From Tumebacillus_A lipolyticus (GTDB taxonomy: Bacteria; Bacillota; Bacilli; Tumebacillales; Tumebacillaceae), in assembly GCF_042682745.1 (NCBI RefSeq), contig NZ_JBHUIO010000005.1:682001-746000 (forward strand): 64,000 nucleotides of DNA, written 5' to 3'. Both the position numbers and the translations under genes were made by a program. This document shows positions 16,143 to 26,300 of the stretch, one piece after another. Each line of letters starts with the position of its first letter. Positions within the stretch are counted from its first letter, which is position 1. The notes under the pieces were generated by a model. It ran no database searches. It was not told where the DNA came from and saw only the letters and a program-made list of their open reading frames with translations.

Positions 16143-17576
16143 CTAAAGAGATCGTAGCACCTCTTCGAAGAGTGCGGCAAATCGCTGTGCGGCCGACTCG
16201 TCCAGGACCTCGCGATTGTACTCTACGAGACCTGCGATTCCACTCGCCCTCTCGCTCAACACGAGGCTCAGGTTGACTTTGGCAGCCCCCGGCGTACTAT
16301 AAAATTCTTGAACAGGAAGCACCTGCGTCACATTTTTTCTGCGCACCACCGACAGCTCCAAACCGACGAACGATTCGTTGCTGGCCGGCGCATTTTGTAG
16401 CACGAACAGATAAGGATAAAGTGGTGGCTCACCGCTTGGCAGATCATCTGCCAGATCGGCCAGCAGATCATCGATCGGCAAGTCCTGGCGGGCAAACGCC
16501 TGGGCTGTCAGTAGGCGAACCTTCTGCAACATCTCGCCTGATACTTTCATCTCTGCTTGAATGCGCATCGGAGCGATATTTACGAACATGCCGATCAGTC
16601 TTTCGAACTCCTTATGGGTGCGGCCAGCCACTGGCGTTCCGATCACCACCTCTGGCTGATCGGTCAAACGGGTCAACGCTACGACATAGGCGCTCAACAG
16701 AGTCATATAGATCGTGGAATGCTGCTCTTGGCTGTATTTTCGGATCCGCTCCGTCAGGCCTGAGTCTAGCGCAATTTCCAAACTGCTTCTGGAATAGCCA
16801 TAGACTGGCTGTCCAAGGGACGGGACATCTCGAAACGTTTGTTTCCACTCTTCGAGTACCTTGGTGCGATGACCGCTCTTCCGCCATTTCTCTTGCCACG
16901 CCGCATAGTCTGCAAACTGGAGGACAAGCGGAGGAAGCGGCGAGGGTTGTCCGGCGGTGAAGGCCCTGTAGAGCTGGGCCAATTCCTCCAATAACACCCC
17001 GATCGACCACCCGTCAAAGACGATGTGGTGCAAGGTCAAATACCAGATGTGCTCCTGCTCATCTACAGAGACAACCTTCACGCGGAACAGAGAGTCCGCT
17101 CCGAGGTCGAACGGCTGGAGAGCCTCTTGCTCCGCCCACTCCAAAATGCATTGCTCCTGCTCGTCGGGCGGCAACTCTTGAACATCTTCCCACCGCACTT
17201 CAAACCTCGACTTTGCCGCCGATCGGATCAATTGGTGCAAACGGCCGTCTTCCTCCCGGAAGACGGTACGTAGCACCTCGTGACGCTCGACCAACTCATG
17301 CATGCTTTTGACAAACGCCGCGCGATCCAGTTTCCCCCTCAAGCGCAATGCGAACGACACGTTGGCAACCGGGTCGTTCCAGTTTTGTTGACACAGGCGG
17401 AACACTCGCTCTTGAGCTGCTGTCGCCGGTTCGATCACTCGGCGGACCGCTCGCGGCATCACCTGGATCGGGACGGGACCCGCCGCTTCGCCTTTGGCTT
17501 TCATCAAGCGCTCCAGCAAGGCACGTTTGGTGTCTGATAACGTGGCGAGCCGTGCATCCAGTTCGGTTCCACTCAT
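16143..17576 (-). CDS. Stand-alone NRPS condensation domain protein
   Basis: A 477-residue protein made of a short N-terminal helix (LDARLATLSDTKRALLERLMK, a docking-like segment) and one complete condensation domain. Catalytic motif LHHIVFDGWSIG is intact, with RHEVLRTVF upstream and IGTPVAGRTHKEFERLIGMFVN downstream. Its ATG overlaps the stop of the preceding C-A-PCP gene. A free-standing terminal C domain commonly releases the chain by joining it to an amine, alcohol or second chain, or cyclises it. That role is inference from position. Confidence 0.88.
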   Translation of the reverse strand: MSGTELDARLATLSDTKRALLERLMKAKGEAAGPVPIQVMPRAVRRVIEPATAAQERVFRLCQQNWNDPVANVSFALRLRGKLDRAAFVKSMHELVERHEVLRTVFREEDGRLHQLIRSAAKSRFEVRWEDVQELPPDEQEQCILEWAEQEALQPFDLGADSLFRVKVVSVDEQEHIWYLTLHHIVFDGWSIGVLLEELAQLYRAFTAGQPSPLPPLVLQFADYAAWQEKWRKSGHRTKVLEEWKQTFRDVPSLGQPVYGYSRSSLEIALDSGLTERIRKYSQEQHSTIYMTLLSAYVVALTRLTDQPEVVIGTPVAGRTHKEFERLIGMFVNIAPMRIQAEMKVSGEMLQKVRLLTAQAFARQDLPIDDLLADLADDLPSGEPPLYPYLFVLQNAPASNESFVGLELSVVRRKNVTQVLPVQEFYSTPGAAKVNLSLVLSERASGIAGLVEYNREVLDESAAQRFAALFEEVLRSL

Positions 17577-20500
17577 GCGTTTGCCTCCTCAATCTGTTGA
17601 AGGTACGCAACTGCCTCTTCCTCAGACATCGATTCGAGCTCATCTAACGAATCCAACAGACGGAATCGTTCCGCCTCTTGGTTTTCTTTGCTATTGAGCA
17701 CCAGATTTGCCAGATTTGCGACGGTCGCCGATTGGATGAAATCGACGAGGCTCAGTTCGACTTGGAACATCGTGCGGACGCGGGAGACGACTTGAATCGC
17801 CTGCAGGGAGTTGCCGCCAAGGTCAAAGAAGTTGTCTTTTAAGCCTACCCGATCCACGCCGAGCATCTGTGCAAAGATCTGGTCGGCGATCTGTTGCTCC
17901 GTCTCGTTGGTCGGCTCCATGTAGTCGTCGCTGATAACGATCTGGGACTCATCGGGCACTGGCAGTCGCTTCCGATCCACTTTGCCGTTGTTGGTCAGCG
18001 GCACATGATCGATCTCCAGTACCACACTCGGTACCATATAGGTCGGCAGTTGGCTACCAACGAACTCGCGCAGGGATTTGATATCCAATACCGCACCGCT
18101 GTTCAACACAACGTAGGCAATCAGGCGACGACCTCGTTCTTGATCATCGTGCGGCTCAATGACCGCCTGCTTCACATCCGGGTGCTCGCTGAGGACAGTT
18201 TCGATCTCGCCCAACTCCACACGGAAACCGCGAATCTTAATCTGGCGATCAACACGTCCGAGGATCTCCAACTTGCCGTCTGGCATCCAACGCGCGAGGT
18301 CGCCCGTCTTATAGAGACGGGTGTATTGCGGGTCGGTCGAGAACGGATTGGCTACAAAGCTCTGCTCGGTGAGATCTGGATGATTGAGATACCCGCGAGC
18401 AAGACCTGCACCCGACAGGCACAGTTCGCCCGGCGTGCCAATTGGAACTGGTTGCAGATGAGCATCTACAACATAAGCGCGATGGTTTGCCATTGGACGG
18501 CCGATCGGTGGCGTCGACTTCCACTCCCCTTTGCAATCATTTAAGATCACGGCGACCGTCGCCTCACTCGGCCCATACCCGTTGATAAAGCGGCGCACCT
18601 CGGTTGCCCAGACACCCACCAGATCTCCCGGTATCATCTCTCCCCCGACCGAAACTAGGCGCAGATGCGGCAGTGCAGCTTCGTCGAGCAACGGAAGCAA
18701 GGCAGGCGGCAATTCCGCAACTGTGACATTCGTGCCTTGCATCAGCACTGTGAGATTTTCAGGCGAGCGTCTGTCAAGCGCGCTGGCAACGACCAGAGGA
18801 ATTCCGGCAGTTAGCGCGGTGAACACCTCAAATACAGACACATCAAAACTCAGCGAAGCAAATTGCAAGATGCGGTCTGCATCGGTGATCTCAAACTCCT
18901 CAATCGTCTGCAGGGTGAAGTTGACAGCTGAACGATGCTCCACCATGACCCCTTTAGGAGTTCCGGTGCTTCCTGAGGTGTAGATGACGTAGGCCAGATG
19001 CTCCGGTAGCACATCCGAAACCGGATCTGTTTCCGGCTGTTCTGCGAGCACTGCAGTTTGATCAAGTCGGATAGTCGCCAACTCAACAGGTTCGAGTGAA
19101 GAGATCAGGCCAGACTCGGTGATCAAGCAGACCGCTTGTGAGTCGTCAAGAATAAACCTCACCCGATCTTTCGGATAGCTCGGATCGATTGGCACATACG
19201 CACCCCCCGCCTTCAAAACGGCGAGGATCGCCACGATCATATCCTGCGATCGCTCTAGGAAGACCCCGACTCTGTCCTCTGCACACACATTTTTTTCAAG
19301 TAACAGATGAGCCAGGCGATTGGCCCGGCGATTCAACTCGCCATAGCTCAGCGTACAGCCCTCAAAAATGACTGCTTGCTGCTCGGCACGGTCTACAGCT
19401 TGCCGCTCGATCAGTTCGTGCAGGGTCGTCGCCGGGATCTCAGCCTCCCTCTCGCCACTCCAGGTTTCGGTCAACAAGCGGAAATCCTGCTCCGAGAGTG
19501 CCGACACTTGCGAAATCGGCAGTTCTGGACATTGTGCAACCGTTTTGAGTACCTGTGCATAACTCGTCAAGAAACGTTCGATGCTCTGTTGGCTATACAG
19601 CGAGGTATTGTACTCGCAGATCAAGGTCAGCCCTTCCCGCGACTCGTGTACAATCATGCTGATGTCAAAGCGTGAACCGCCGTCATGCACGAGTTGATGC
19701 TCCATGTTGAATCCGCTGAGCGACGAAGCGACTTCCCCACCCATTGCTTGCACGGTGAACTCGATTTGAAACAACGGATGGCGACTGGGATCGCGCGGCA
19801 TGTTGACCGTCTCCACCACTTTTTCAAAAGGCAGGTCTTGGTGAGTAAATACCCCCAGTGCCGTCTCTCGCACTCGCTCCAGCACCTCCAAGAAATTCGG
19901 ATCACCGGAGAGGTCGGTGCGCATCACGAGCATGTTGACGAAAAATCCGATCATCGCTTCCAACTCGCGAGTCGAGCGATTTTCGCTTGGCGTGCCGACC
20001 ACGATGTCCTCACTGCCCGTGTAATGCTTCAACAGCACTTTAAACGCAGCCATCAAAGTCATGTACAACGTTGTTCCCTTTTTCTTGTCTAGCTCTTTGA
20101 TCGCCTGCAACACCTCGGCCTCCACCTGATGATAGATTCGCTTGCCATCAAATGTCATCTGAGCAGGACGCGGGAAATCAGCCGGCAACTCTGTCACTTC
20201 CATGCCGCTCAACTTGTTTTTCCAGAATGTCTTTAGCTTCTTTAGCGTCTCGCCCTGCAGGTAGTCGCGTTGCCACAGCGCATAGTCGGCATACTGTAAG
20301 GTCAATTCTGGCAATGGCGACGGACTCCCTGCCGCAAACGCTCCGTACAGGTCCATCAACTCGCGAATGAACACCGCTGTGGAACCTGGGTCCCACAAGA
20401 TGTGATGTGCCACCCAGAGCAGCACATAGTCATCCTCGCGAAGCTTGAGCAACGACGTCCGGAACAGCGGACCAATCTCAAACGAGAACGGACGCGCCGA

Positions 20501-20941
20501 CTCCTCAACGGCGATCTGTTTGTACCGCTCTTCTCGCACCGCATCATCGAGCATGCTCAGGTCGTGTTCTGGGAACTCCCACTCCACCTCCGATCTGATC
20601 AACTGCATCGCCGTGCCGTTCTCGTTGGCAAAGACGGTACGCAACGATTCGTGGCGGCTCACCAACTCCTGAATCACAAGGCGCATGACGTTTTTGTCCA
20701 ACCGATTGCGGAATCGGAACAAAAGAGCGACATTGTTGCGCGCCTTACCGTCGGTCGCCATCTGATCAATGAACCAGAGTTGCTCCTGCTGGCTGGAAGT
20801 CTGCACGAAGCTCCCGTACTCCCGTTTTTGCAATATCACTTTTTGTTTCGGCTCGCTCTCCACGCTTTGACGCAGTTGGTTCAACAGGTTGGATCGCTTG
20901 TCTTTTGATAAACGTTTCAGTCGGTTTGCCAAGTCGCTCAT
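17573..20941 (-). CDS. NRPS module C-A-PCP
   Basis: 1122 residues: condensation domain ~40-470 (motif AHHILWDPGS near 176; the usual Gly after Asp is Pro), adenylation domain ~490-1000 (YTSGSTGTPKG near 652, YKTGDLARWMPDG, NNGKVDRK near 984) and a carrier domain ~1010-1085 with the phosphopantetheine serine in LGGNSLQAIQ. The N-terminus (LANRLKRLSKDKRSNLL) and the acidic C-terminus look like docking helices. Specificity-pocket residues read by eye against GrsA are D V F E V V G V A (K), which I cannot match to a known substrate. The Glu at the fourth position hints at a basic or polar residue. Second NRPS protein of the operon. Confidence 0.93.
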   Translation of the reverse strand: MSDLANRLKRLSKDKRSNLLNQLRQSVESEPKQKVILQKREYGSFVQTSSQQEQLWFIDQMATDGKARNNVALLFRFRNRLDKNVMRLVIQELVSRHESLRTVFANENGTAMQLIRSEVEWEFPEHDLSMLDDAVREERYKQIAVEESARPFSFEIGPLFRTSLLKLREDDYVLLWVAHHILWDPGSTAVFIRELMDLYGAFAAGSPSPLPELTLQYADYALWQRDYLQGETLKKLKTFWKNKLSGMEVTELPADFPRPAQMTFDGKRIYHQVEAEVLQAIKELDKKKGTTLYMTLMAAFKVLLKHYTGSEDIVVGTPSENRSTRELEAMIGFFVNMLVMRTDLSGDPNFLEVLERVRETALGVFTHQDLPFEKVVETVNMPRDPSRHPLFQIEFTVQAMGGEVASSLSGFNMEHQLVHDGGSRFDISMIVHESREGLTLICEYNTSLYSQQSIERFLTSYAQVLKTVAQCPELPISQVSALSEQDFRLLTETWSGEREAEIPATTLHELIERQAVDRAEQQAVIFEGCTLSYGELNRRANRLAHLLLEKNVCAEDRVGVFLERSQDMIVAILAVLKAGGAYVPIDPSYPKDRVRFILDDSQAVCLITESGLISSLEPVELATIRLDQTAVLAEQPETDPVSDVLPEHLAYVIYTSGSTGTPKGVMVEHRSAVNFTLQTIEEFEITDADRILQFASLSFDVSVFEVFTALTAGIPLVVASALDRRSPENLTVLMQGTNVTVAELPPALLPLLDEAALPHLRLVSVGGEMIPGDLVGVWATEVRRFINGYGPSEATVAVILNDCKGEWKSTPPIGRPMANHRAYVVDAHLQPVPIGTPGELCLSGAGLARGYLNHPDLTEQSFVANPFSTDPQYTRLYKTGDLARWMPDGKLEILGRVDRQIKIRGFRVELGEIETVLSEHPDVKQAVIEPHDDQERGRRLIAYVVLNSGAVLDIKSLREFVGSQLPTYMVPSVVLEIDHVPLTNNGKVDRKRLPVPDESQIVISDDYMEPTNETEQQIADQIFAQMLGVDRVGLKDNFFDLGGNSLQAIQVVSRVRTMFQVELSLVDFIQSATVANLANLVLNSKENQEAERFRLLDSLDELESMSEEEAVAYLQQIEEANA

Positions 20942-20960
20942 CTAGCAACACGCCTCCTTC

Positions 20961-21983
20961 TCAGTCTTGGTATTTCTTGCGCAATTCGTTCAACATCGGC
21001 AGGTTCGCCAAAATATCCTCTGTCCCAATCCCAAAGTCGATCAAACAAGCGATCTCATTGACACCGATCGATTGGAACCGTTCGACGATCTCTTCGCAGG
21101 TCTCCGGCGTACCGACCAGCCCGTTGGAGTCGAACAGGCGATCCACCGCGTGGGCGATCAACGACTCTTGCTCCTCGTCAGAAGAGCCGGCCGCTTCAAA
21201 ATGTTTGGTTTGCAGATTCAAATTGTTGGTCAGATAATCGGTATACGCCTTCGTGACTTTCTCCCGCACAACGTCTTCCTCAGCACCGACGAACGTATGC
21301 ATCATCAGCGTGATCTTGCCCGTCTCCGCGTCGAAGCCCACTCGTTGGCGTGCTCGTTGATAGAGTCGCACTTTGCGCGCGAGATCCTCGATGCGTTTAC
21401 CCGTGAAGTTCGTCAGTACATTCATGCCCATTTCCCCTGCGGTGATGAACGATTCATCCGCCTGACAGGTGAGCCACATCTCCACTTTCGGTTGAATCGG
21501 AAGTGGGTACGTTTTGACTTCGATCGGCTCCCCTTGCCCATTATGTCGAATCACGCTCTCTCCGGCCCACAGTTGGTGGAACGTCTCGATGCCAGTTTGC
21601 AATGCAGCGTGACGATCAGCAAAATTCTCCTGTTTCAACACAAAGTCATTCACGTGCCAGCCTGACGCAAACGCGAGTTGCACTCGGCCGCCTGACAGGT
21701 TGTCTACGACCGCCCACTCTTCGGCTACTCGCAACGGATCCTGCAAGGGCATGACCACACTACCAGCGCGCAGTTTGATCCGGTCGGTGATCATTGCCAA
21801 TGCCGCGCTGATCGTCGAGGGATTCGGGTACAGGCCGCCAAACGCATCAAAGTGCCGCTCCGGCGTCCAGATTCCAGTAAAGTCATGCTGATCCGCATAT
21901 CTCGCCACTTCTTTAATCAATCGATATTTGTCCTCTTCAGAGGTCGTTCCGTTTGACGAAAAGAAAAATATGCTGAAATCCAT
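20961..21983 (-). CDS. LLM-class FMN monooxygenase (MupA/Atu3671-like)
   Basis: A 340-residue luciferase-like monooxygenase. ATG 21983 follows AAAGGGAG; the longer frame to 22055 overlaps the MFS gene. The opening MDFSIFFFSS, then FTGIWTPERHFDAFGGLYPNPS and LRVAEEWAVVDNLSGGRVQLAFASGWH, mark the MupA/Atu3671 subgroup found repeatedly in NRPS and PKS clusters, either free or embedded. These enzymes use FMNH2 from a separate reductase to hydroxylate carrier-bound or free substrates. It lies between the exporter and the C-A-PCP gene, so it probably tailors the peptide. Confidence 0.88.
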   Translation of the reverse strand: MDFSIFFFSSNGTTSEEDKYRLIKEVARYADQHDFTGIWTPERHFDAFGGLYPNPSTISAALAMITDRIKLRAGSVVMPLQDPLRVAEEWAVVDNLSGGRVQLAFASGWHVNDFVLKQENFADRHAALQTGIETFHQLWAGESVIRHNGQGEPIEVKTYPLPIQPKVEMWLTCQADESFITAGEMGMNVLTNFTGKRIEDLARKVRLYQRARQRVGFDAETGKITLMMHTFVGAEEDVVREKVTKAYTDYLTNNLNLQTKHFEAAGSSDEEQESLIAHAVDRLFDSNGLVGTPETCEEIVERFQSIGVNEIACLIDFGIGTEDILANLPMLNELRKKYQD

Positions 21984-22002
21984 CACGTGTCGCTCCCTTT
22001 CC

Positions 22003-23283
22003 TTATATAGCCTGCTTACTCGGCAGCGTGGCCGTGGGCTCGGCGGGTTGTTCACACAGTTTGATCAGATCGCTGAACAAGATCAGGAACGAAGACAGGA
22101 ACACCACCCCTCCACCGATCAAGATCGAAGCGGTGACCCCTGCCGCTCCTGTGATCGCTCCGCCGAGCATTGCCCCCAGCGGAATCGCACCCCAGATCAC
22201 GGTGCGCATCGTCGCGTTCATCCGCCCTTGTAACTCCGTCGGCGTGACTGACTGCCGCAGGGTAACCGCATTAATGTCATAGATCGGCAGGACCAACGAG
22301 GTCAAGAACCAGAACGCAGTGAGTAGCACAACCGGCGAACCGAAGTTAGCAAAAACTAGACCCGCCAACGACAATCCCATCAGGCTGGAGGTGAAGAACA
22401 AGCTCTTGCCAAGTCCGAGCGACAGCGTGACACGCTTTGCCACCAATGCCCCCGCAACAAAACCGGTGCTCCCGAGGGAGAGGATGATCCCGACCTGTCC
22501 AGCTGTGAGTTGAAGTTCTTGATAGGCAAAGATCAATAGCATCGGTTGCACCATCGAGAAGCCAAAATTCATGCACCCTGTGATGATCATCAGCGAACGT
22601 AGGATCGCATTGCCAAACACAAGGCGGATCCCATCGCCCATCATCGACCAAAACCCTGCCTGACCACCGTTACTACCAGCTCCACGCTTTGGCTCCTCGG
22701 TTTTGATCCGCATCAGCATGACCGCTGCAAACAGATATCCGACAGCGTCGATGACAATCGATTGCACCGCACCGACCACGCCGATCAGCCAGCCGGCCAA
22801 GCCCGGTCCGGCAACTTTCGCAGCCGATTGGCTCAGCGTGATCTTGGCATTTCCATCAATCAGATCTTCACGTTTGACCATCAGCGGCAGAAACGTCGCG
22901 TACGAAACATTAAAGAACACGGTGCAAACGCCAAGCAACAGGGCCACCAAGAACAACTGAATCATCGTAAGATCAAACATCAATGCCACAATCGGAATCG
23001 ACAGCAAGGCCAGCAATCGGATCAAGTTGGAGACCACCATGATCCGACGCGGGTCAAGCCGATCCGCCCACACCCCGACAAACAACCCGAGCACAGGAAA
23101 AGCGATCGTCTCTACAGCGCGTAGAGCTCCGACCTCAAACGAGCTAGCTCCCAGCAACAGCAGAGCGATAGTGGGCAACGCCAACACGGTGACTTCGCTG
23201 CCTACCAAAGAGACAGACAGTCCTGCCCACAGCCGCATGAAATCCTTGTCTTTCCACAGCGTGCCGGTAAACAGTTTTTTCAA
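22003..23283 (-). CDS. MFS exporter in NRPS operon
   Basis: A 426-residue transporter with twelve predicted helices, MFS_3-like. The N-terminus LWKDKDFMRLWAGLSVSLVGSEVTVLALP and loop FVGVWADRLDPRRIMVVSNLIRLL are typical for exporters of siderophores and peptides. The start is TTG 23283, seven bases after GAGGTG. Its location between two NRPS genes suggests that it exports the product and may confer self-protection. Confidence 0.87.
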   Translation of the reverse strand: MKKLFTGTLWKDKDFMRLWAGLSVSLVGSEVTVLALPTIALLLLGASSFEVGALRAVETIAFPVLGLFVGVWADRLDPRRIMVVSNLIRLLALLSIPIVALMFDLTMIQLFLVALLLGVCTVFFNVSYATFLPLMVKREDLIDGNAKITLSQSAAKVAGPGLAGWLIGVVGAVQSIVIDAVGYLFAAVMLMRIKTEEPKRGAGSNGGQAGFWSMMGDGIRLVFGNAILRSLMIITGCMNFGFSMVQPMLLIFAYQELQLTAGQVGIILSLGSTGFVAGALVAKRVTLSLGLGKSLFFTSSLMGLSLAGLVFANFGSPVVLLTAFWFLTSLVLPIYDINAVTLRQSVTPTELQGRMNATMRTVIWGAIPLGAMLGGAITGAAGVTASILIGGGVVFLSSFLILFSDLIKLCEQPAEPTATLPSKQAI

Positions 23284-23348
23284 CTACATACACCTCAACT
23301 GATATGGGAATCGTCAGCCGCTACTGCCGATTCCCACACCTTTCTAAT

Positions 23349-26300
23349 TTATTGTTCTTCTTCTTCCTCTCCTAACAATGCGTCGATCAGTTCCTGCAAT
23401 CTGGCATCATCTCCCCCCGCCATGATGCGCAGTTGCGCCATCACTTGGTCGATATCGTCAGAGTCCAGAAGTTCCCCCTGTTGCAAAGCAATCACGTCTG
23501 CGAGACTGGCGATTGTCGGCGCTTCAAAGAACGAGCGTAACGGTAGATCAACCCCAAACTGCTCACGGACGTGACTGAGCACACGAATGACTTTCAATGA
23601 ATGCCCACCGATCTCAAAGAAGTTGTCAAAAATGCTGACTTGCGTCACACCAAGCACTTCTTTCCAGATCTCTGTCACCGCCGCTTCCGTCTCATTTCGT
23701 GGCGGTTCGTAGACTGCTGCCCCCGATTGCAGATGATCAGGTGACGGAAGTTGGCGCTGGTCGACTTTGCCGTTCGGAGTCAGCGGAATGTTCTCCAGCA
23801 ACAAGATCGCGGACGGCACCATATAGCTGGGCAGATGCTCTTGAAGGAACGAGCGCAGTTCTTTTACCTCATTAAGTTTTGGAGCCACCACGTAGGCGAC
23901 GAGCTGCTTGTCGCCCAGCTTGTCTTCTCGTAGCATGGCGACCGTGTCCCAGATCTCGCGGTGGCGACTGATCACCGCTTCGATCTCCTCAAGCTCGATA
24001 CGATATCCGCGCACCTTGACTTGACGATCGCTGCGGCCTACCAGTTCCACTTGACCGTCCGGCAGATAGCGACCTAGATCCCCCGTGCGGTATAGTCGGT
24101 CGGAAGGATCGCCTGTAAACGGGTTGGCCACATACTTCGTGCGGGTGTTGCGCTCATCGTGCAGATAGCCTTTCGACAGGTGCGGCGTGCGGATATACAC
24201 TTCGCCCAGTTCTCCGACGCCGAGCAGTCGATTGCCGTCGCCGATGATCAGTAGCTCCACCCCATCGATCCCGCGGCCGATCGGAAGTCGCGCTTTTTCA
24301 GTCTGACCATCGACCAGTGCATAGCCCATTGCCTGCGGAGTTTCCGTCGCGCCATAGAAGTTCACGCAGCACACGTTTGGAGCGAGCAGTTGCAGGTCAC
24401 GGACGTCACTCGCAGTGAGCATATCGCCGCCAAAGCATGCGAGACGCAGCGAAGTGAATCGGCCTGCTTTCGCCCCTTCGCCGATCAGCGTCCCCATGGC
24501 AGGTGTCAGGTGCAGGATCGTGACCTCCTTGTCAATCAGGAACTCGCGCAGACGCTTCGAATCTTGCATATCGTCCGGGTGCGGGATTACCAGCATCCCA
24601 CCTGCATAGACACCGGTGAACAGATCGCGCAACAGCGGATCGTGCGCCAACCCAGCCATCAGAGCAAAGCGATCTGTCGACGTGATCTCGAACATATCCG
24701 TGTGCCAGCGCAAGAAGTGGGACAGCGGTCCGTGCGTTCCGACAATCCCTTTCGGCTTTCCTGTCGTCCCTGATGTGAACGCGATATAAGCTGTGTCATC
24801 AGCTGTGATCTCCATCGTCAACGGTTCATCCGGCAGAACAGACAACCTGTCAGCCACATCGGTGCCATCCCCTCGCAACGAAAGTCGGCAGATCAAGGCC
24901 TTTGCCCGCTCAGCGAGATCGACAGGCAACGGACCAGCTCCTTCGATCTGCAGCAGTGCACGCGGCTTGACCAGATCAAAGCAATCCTTCAGCCGAGCGA
25001 CGGGGTAGGACGGGTCAAGTATCATAAACGCACCACCCGCCTTGTGAATTCCGAGCAACGCCCCGAGCAGTGCTGCGCTGCGTTGCGCATAGACCGCTAC
25101 TACCTCACCGCGCTGCAATCCGTTTGCCTGCAGATAGTGAGCGATACGATTCGAGCGGGCTTCCAACTGCCCGTAGCTCCACTCACCTTCCGCATCTACC
25201 ACCGCGATGCGGACGTCCAGCAGCTTTGCCGTCTGTGTGAGACGGCTGGCGACCGGCAGTTCTTCGACAGCCGCCATCTCGCCGACTCCACTCGGGAGCA
25301 GACTCGCGCTGTGAGCTGTCCGCAACGACAAATCTTTTAGTTTGCGATCTGGATCAGCAATTGCCTGCTCCATGATCACGAGTAGTTGGCGGCCAAACTC
25401 CGCCATCCGCTCTTCGTTAAACAGGTCGGTGCTGTAGACGAGGTCCATCTCCAGCGAGTCATCGTCAAGCTCCCTCGCATACAGAGTCAGATCGAACTTG
25501 GACATCACACCGCCGTCTTCATAGACTTCTGCAGTCAGATCGTCCATCTGCAGTCGGATCGGCGGAAGGTTCAGCATGTTAAACATCACTTGAAACAGCG
25601 GGTTCCGGCTCATGTCACGTTCCGGTTGCAGTTCTTCGACCAGACGTTCGAACGGTATATCTTGGTGGCTGAACGCTCCCAGCGCAGTCATCTGTACCGC
25701 TTGCAGCAGTTCGCGAAACGACTTTTTATCCGTCAGCTTGGTGCGCATGACCAACGTGTTGACAAAAAATCCGATCAGATCTTCCAGCTCGGGACGAGTC
25801 CGGTTGGCGATCGGAGTGCCGACCGCGATGTCGCGCTCACCCGACAGCCGAGCCAATAGAATCTTAAAGCAGGTCAGCAGCGTCATATACAGCGTGACGC
25901 CCTCTTGGCGACTCAGTTCTCGCAACGAGTGAGCCAGAGCACTTGGCACTTTAAAAAGGTGACGAGCACCGCGATAAGTCGGTACAGGCGGACGCGGACG
26001 GTCTGCCGGCAGTTCGAGTACGCCGTTCATCCCTTGGAGATGTTCGCGCCAATACGTCATCTGTTCGTCCAACTGTTCCGCAAACGTCTCGCGCAGCCAT
26101 ACAGCATAGTCGAGATACTGCAAAGCCAGCGGTGCCAGCGGCTCATGTTTACCCTTGCTCTTACGTTGGTACAGAGTGCCCAGTTCTTTGAACAAGACAC
26201 CTAGCGACCACCCGTCGAACGCGATGTGATGGAAATTCAACAGCAAGCGATGATCTTTTTCAGTGATCCGCACGAGCGCTATTCTGAACGGCAAGCCCGC

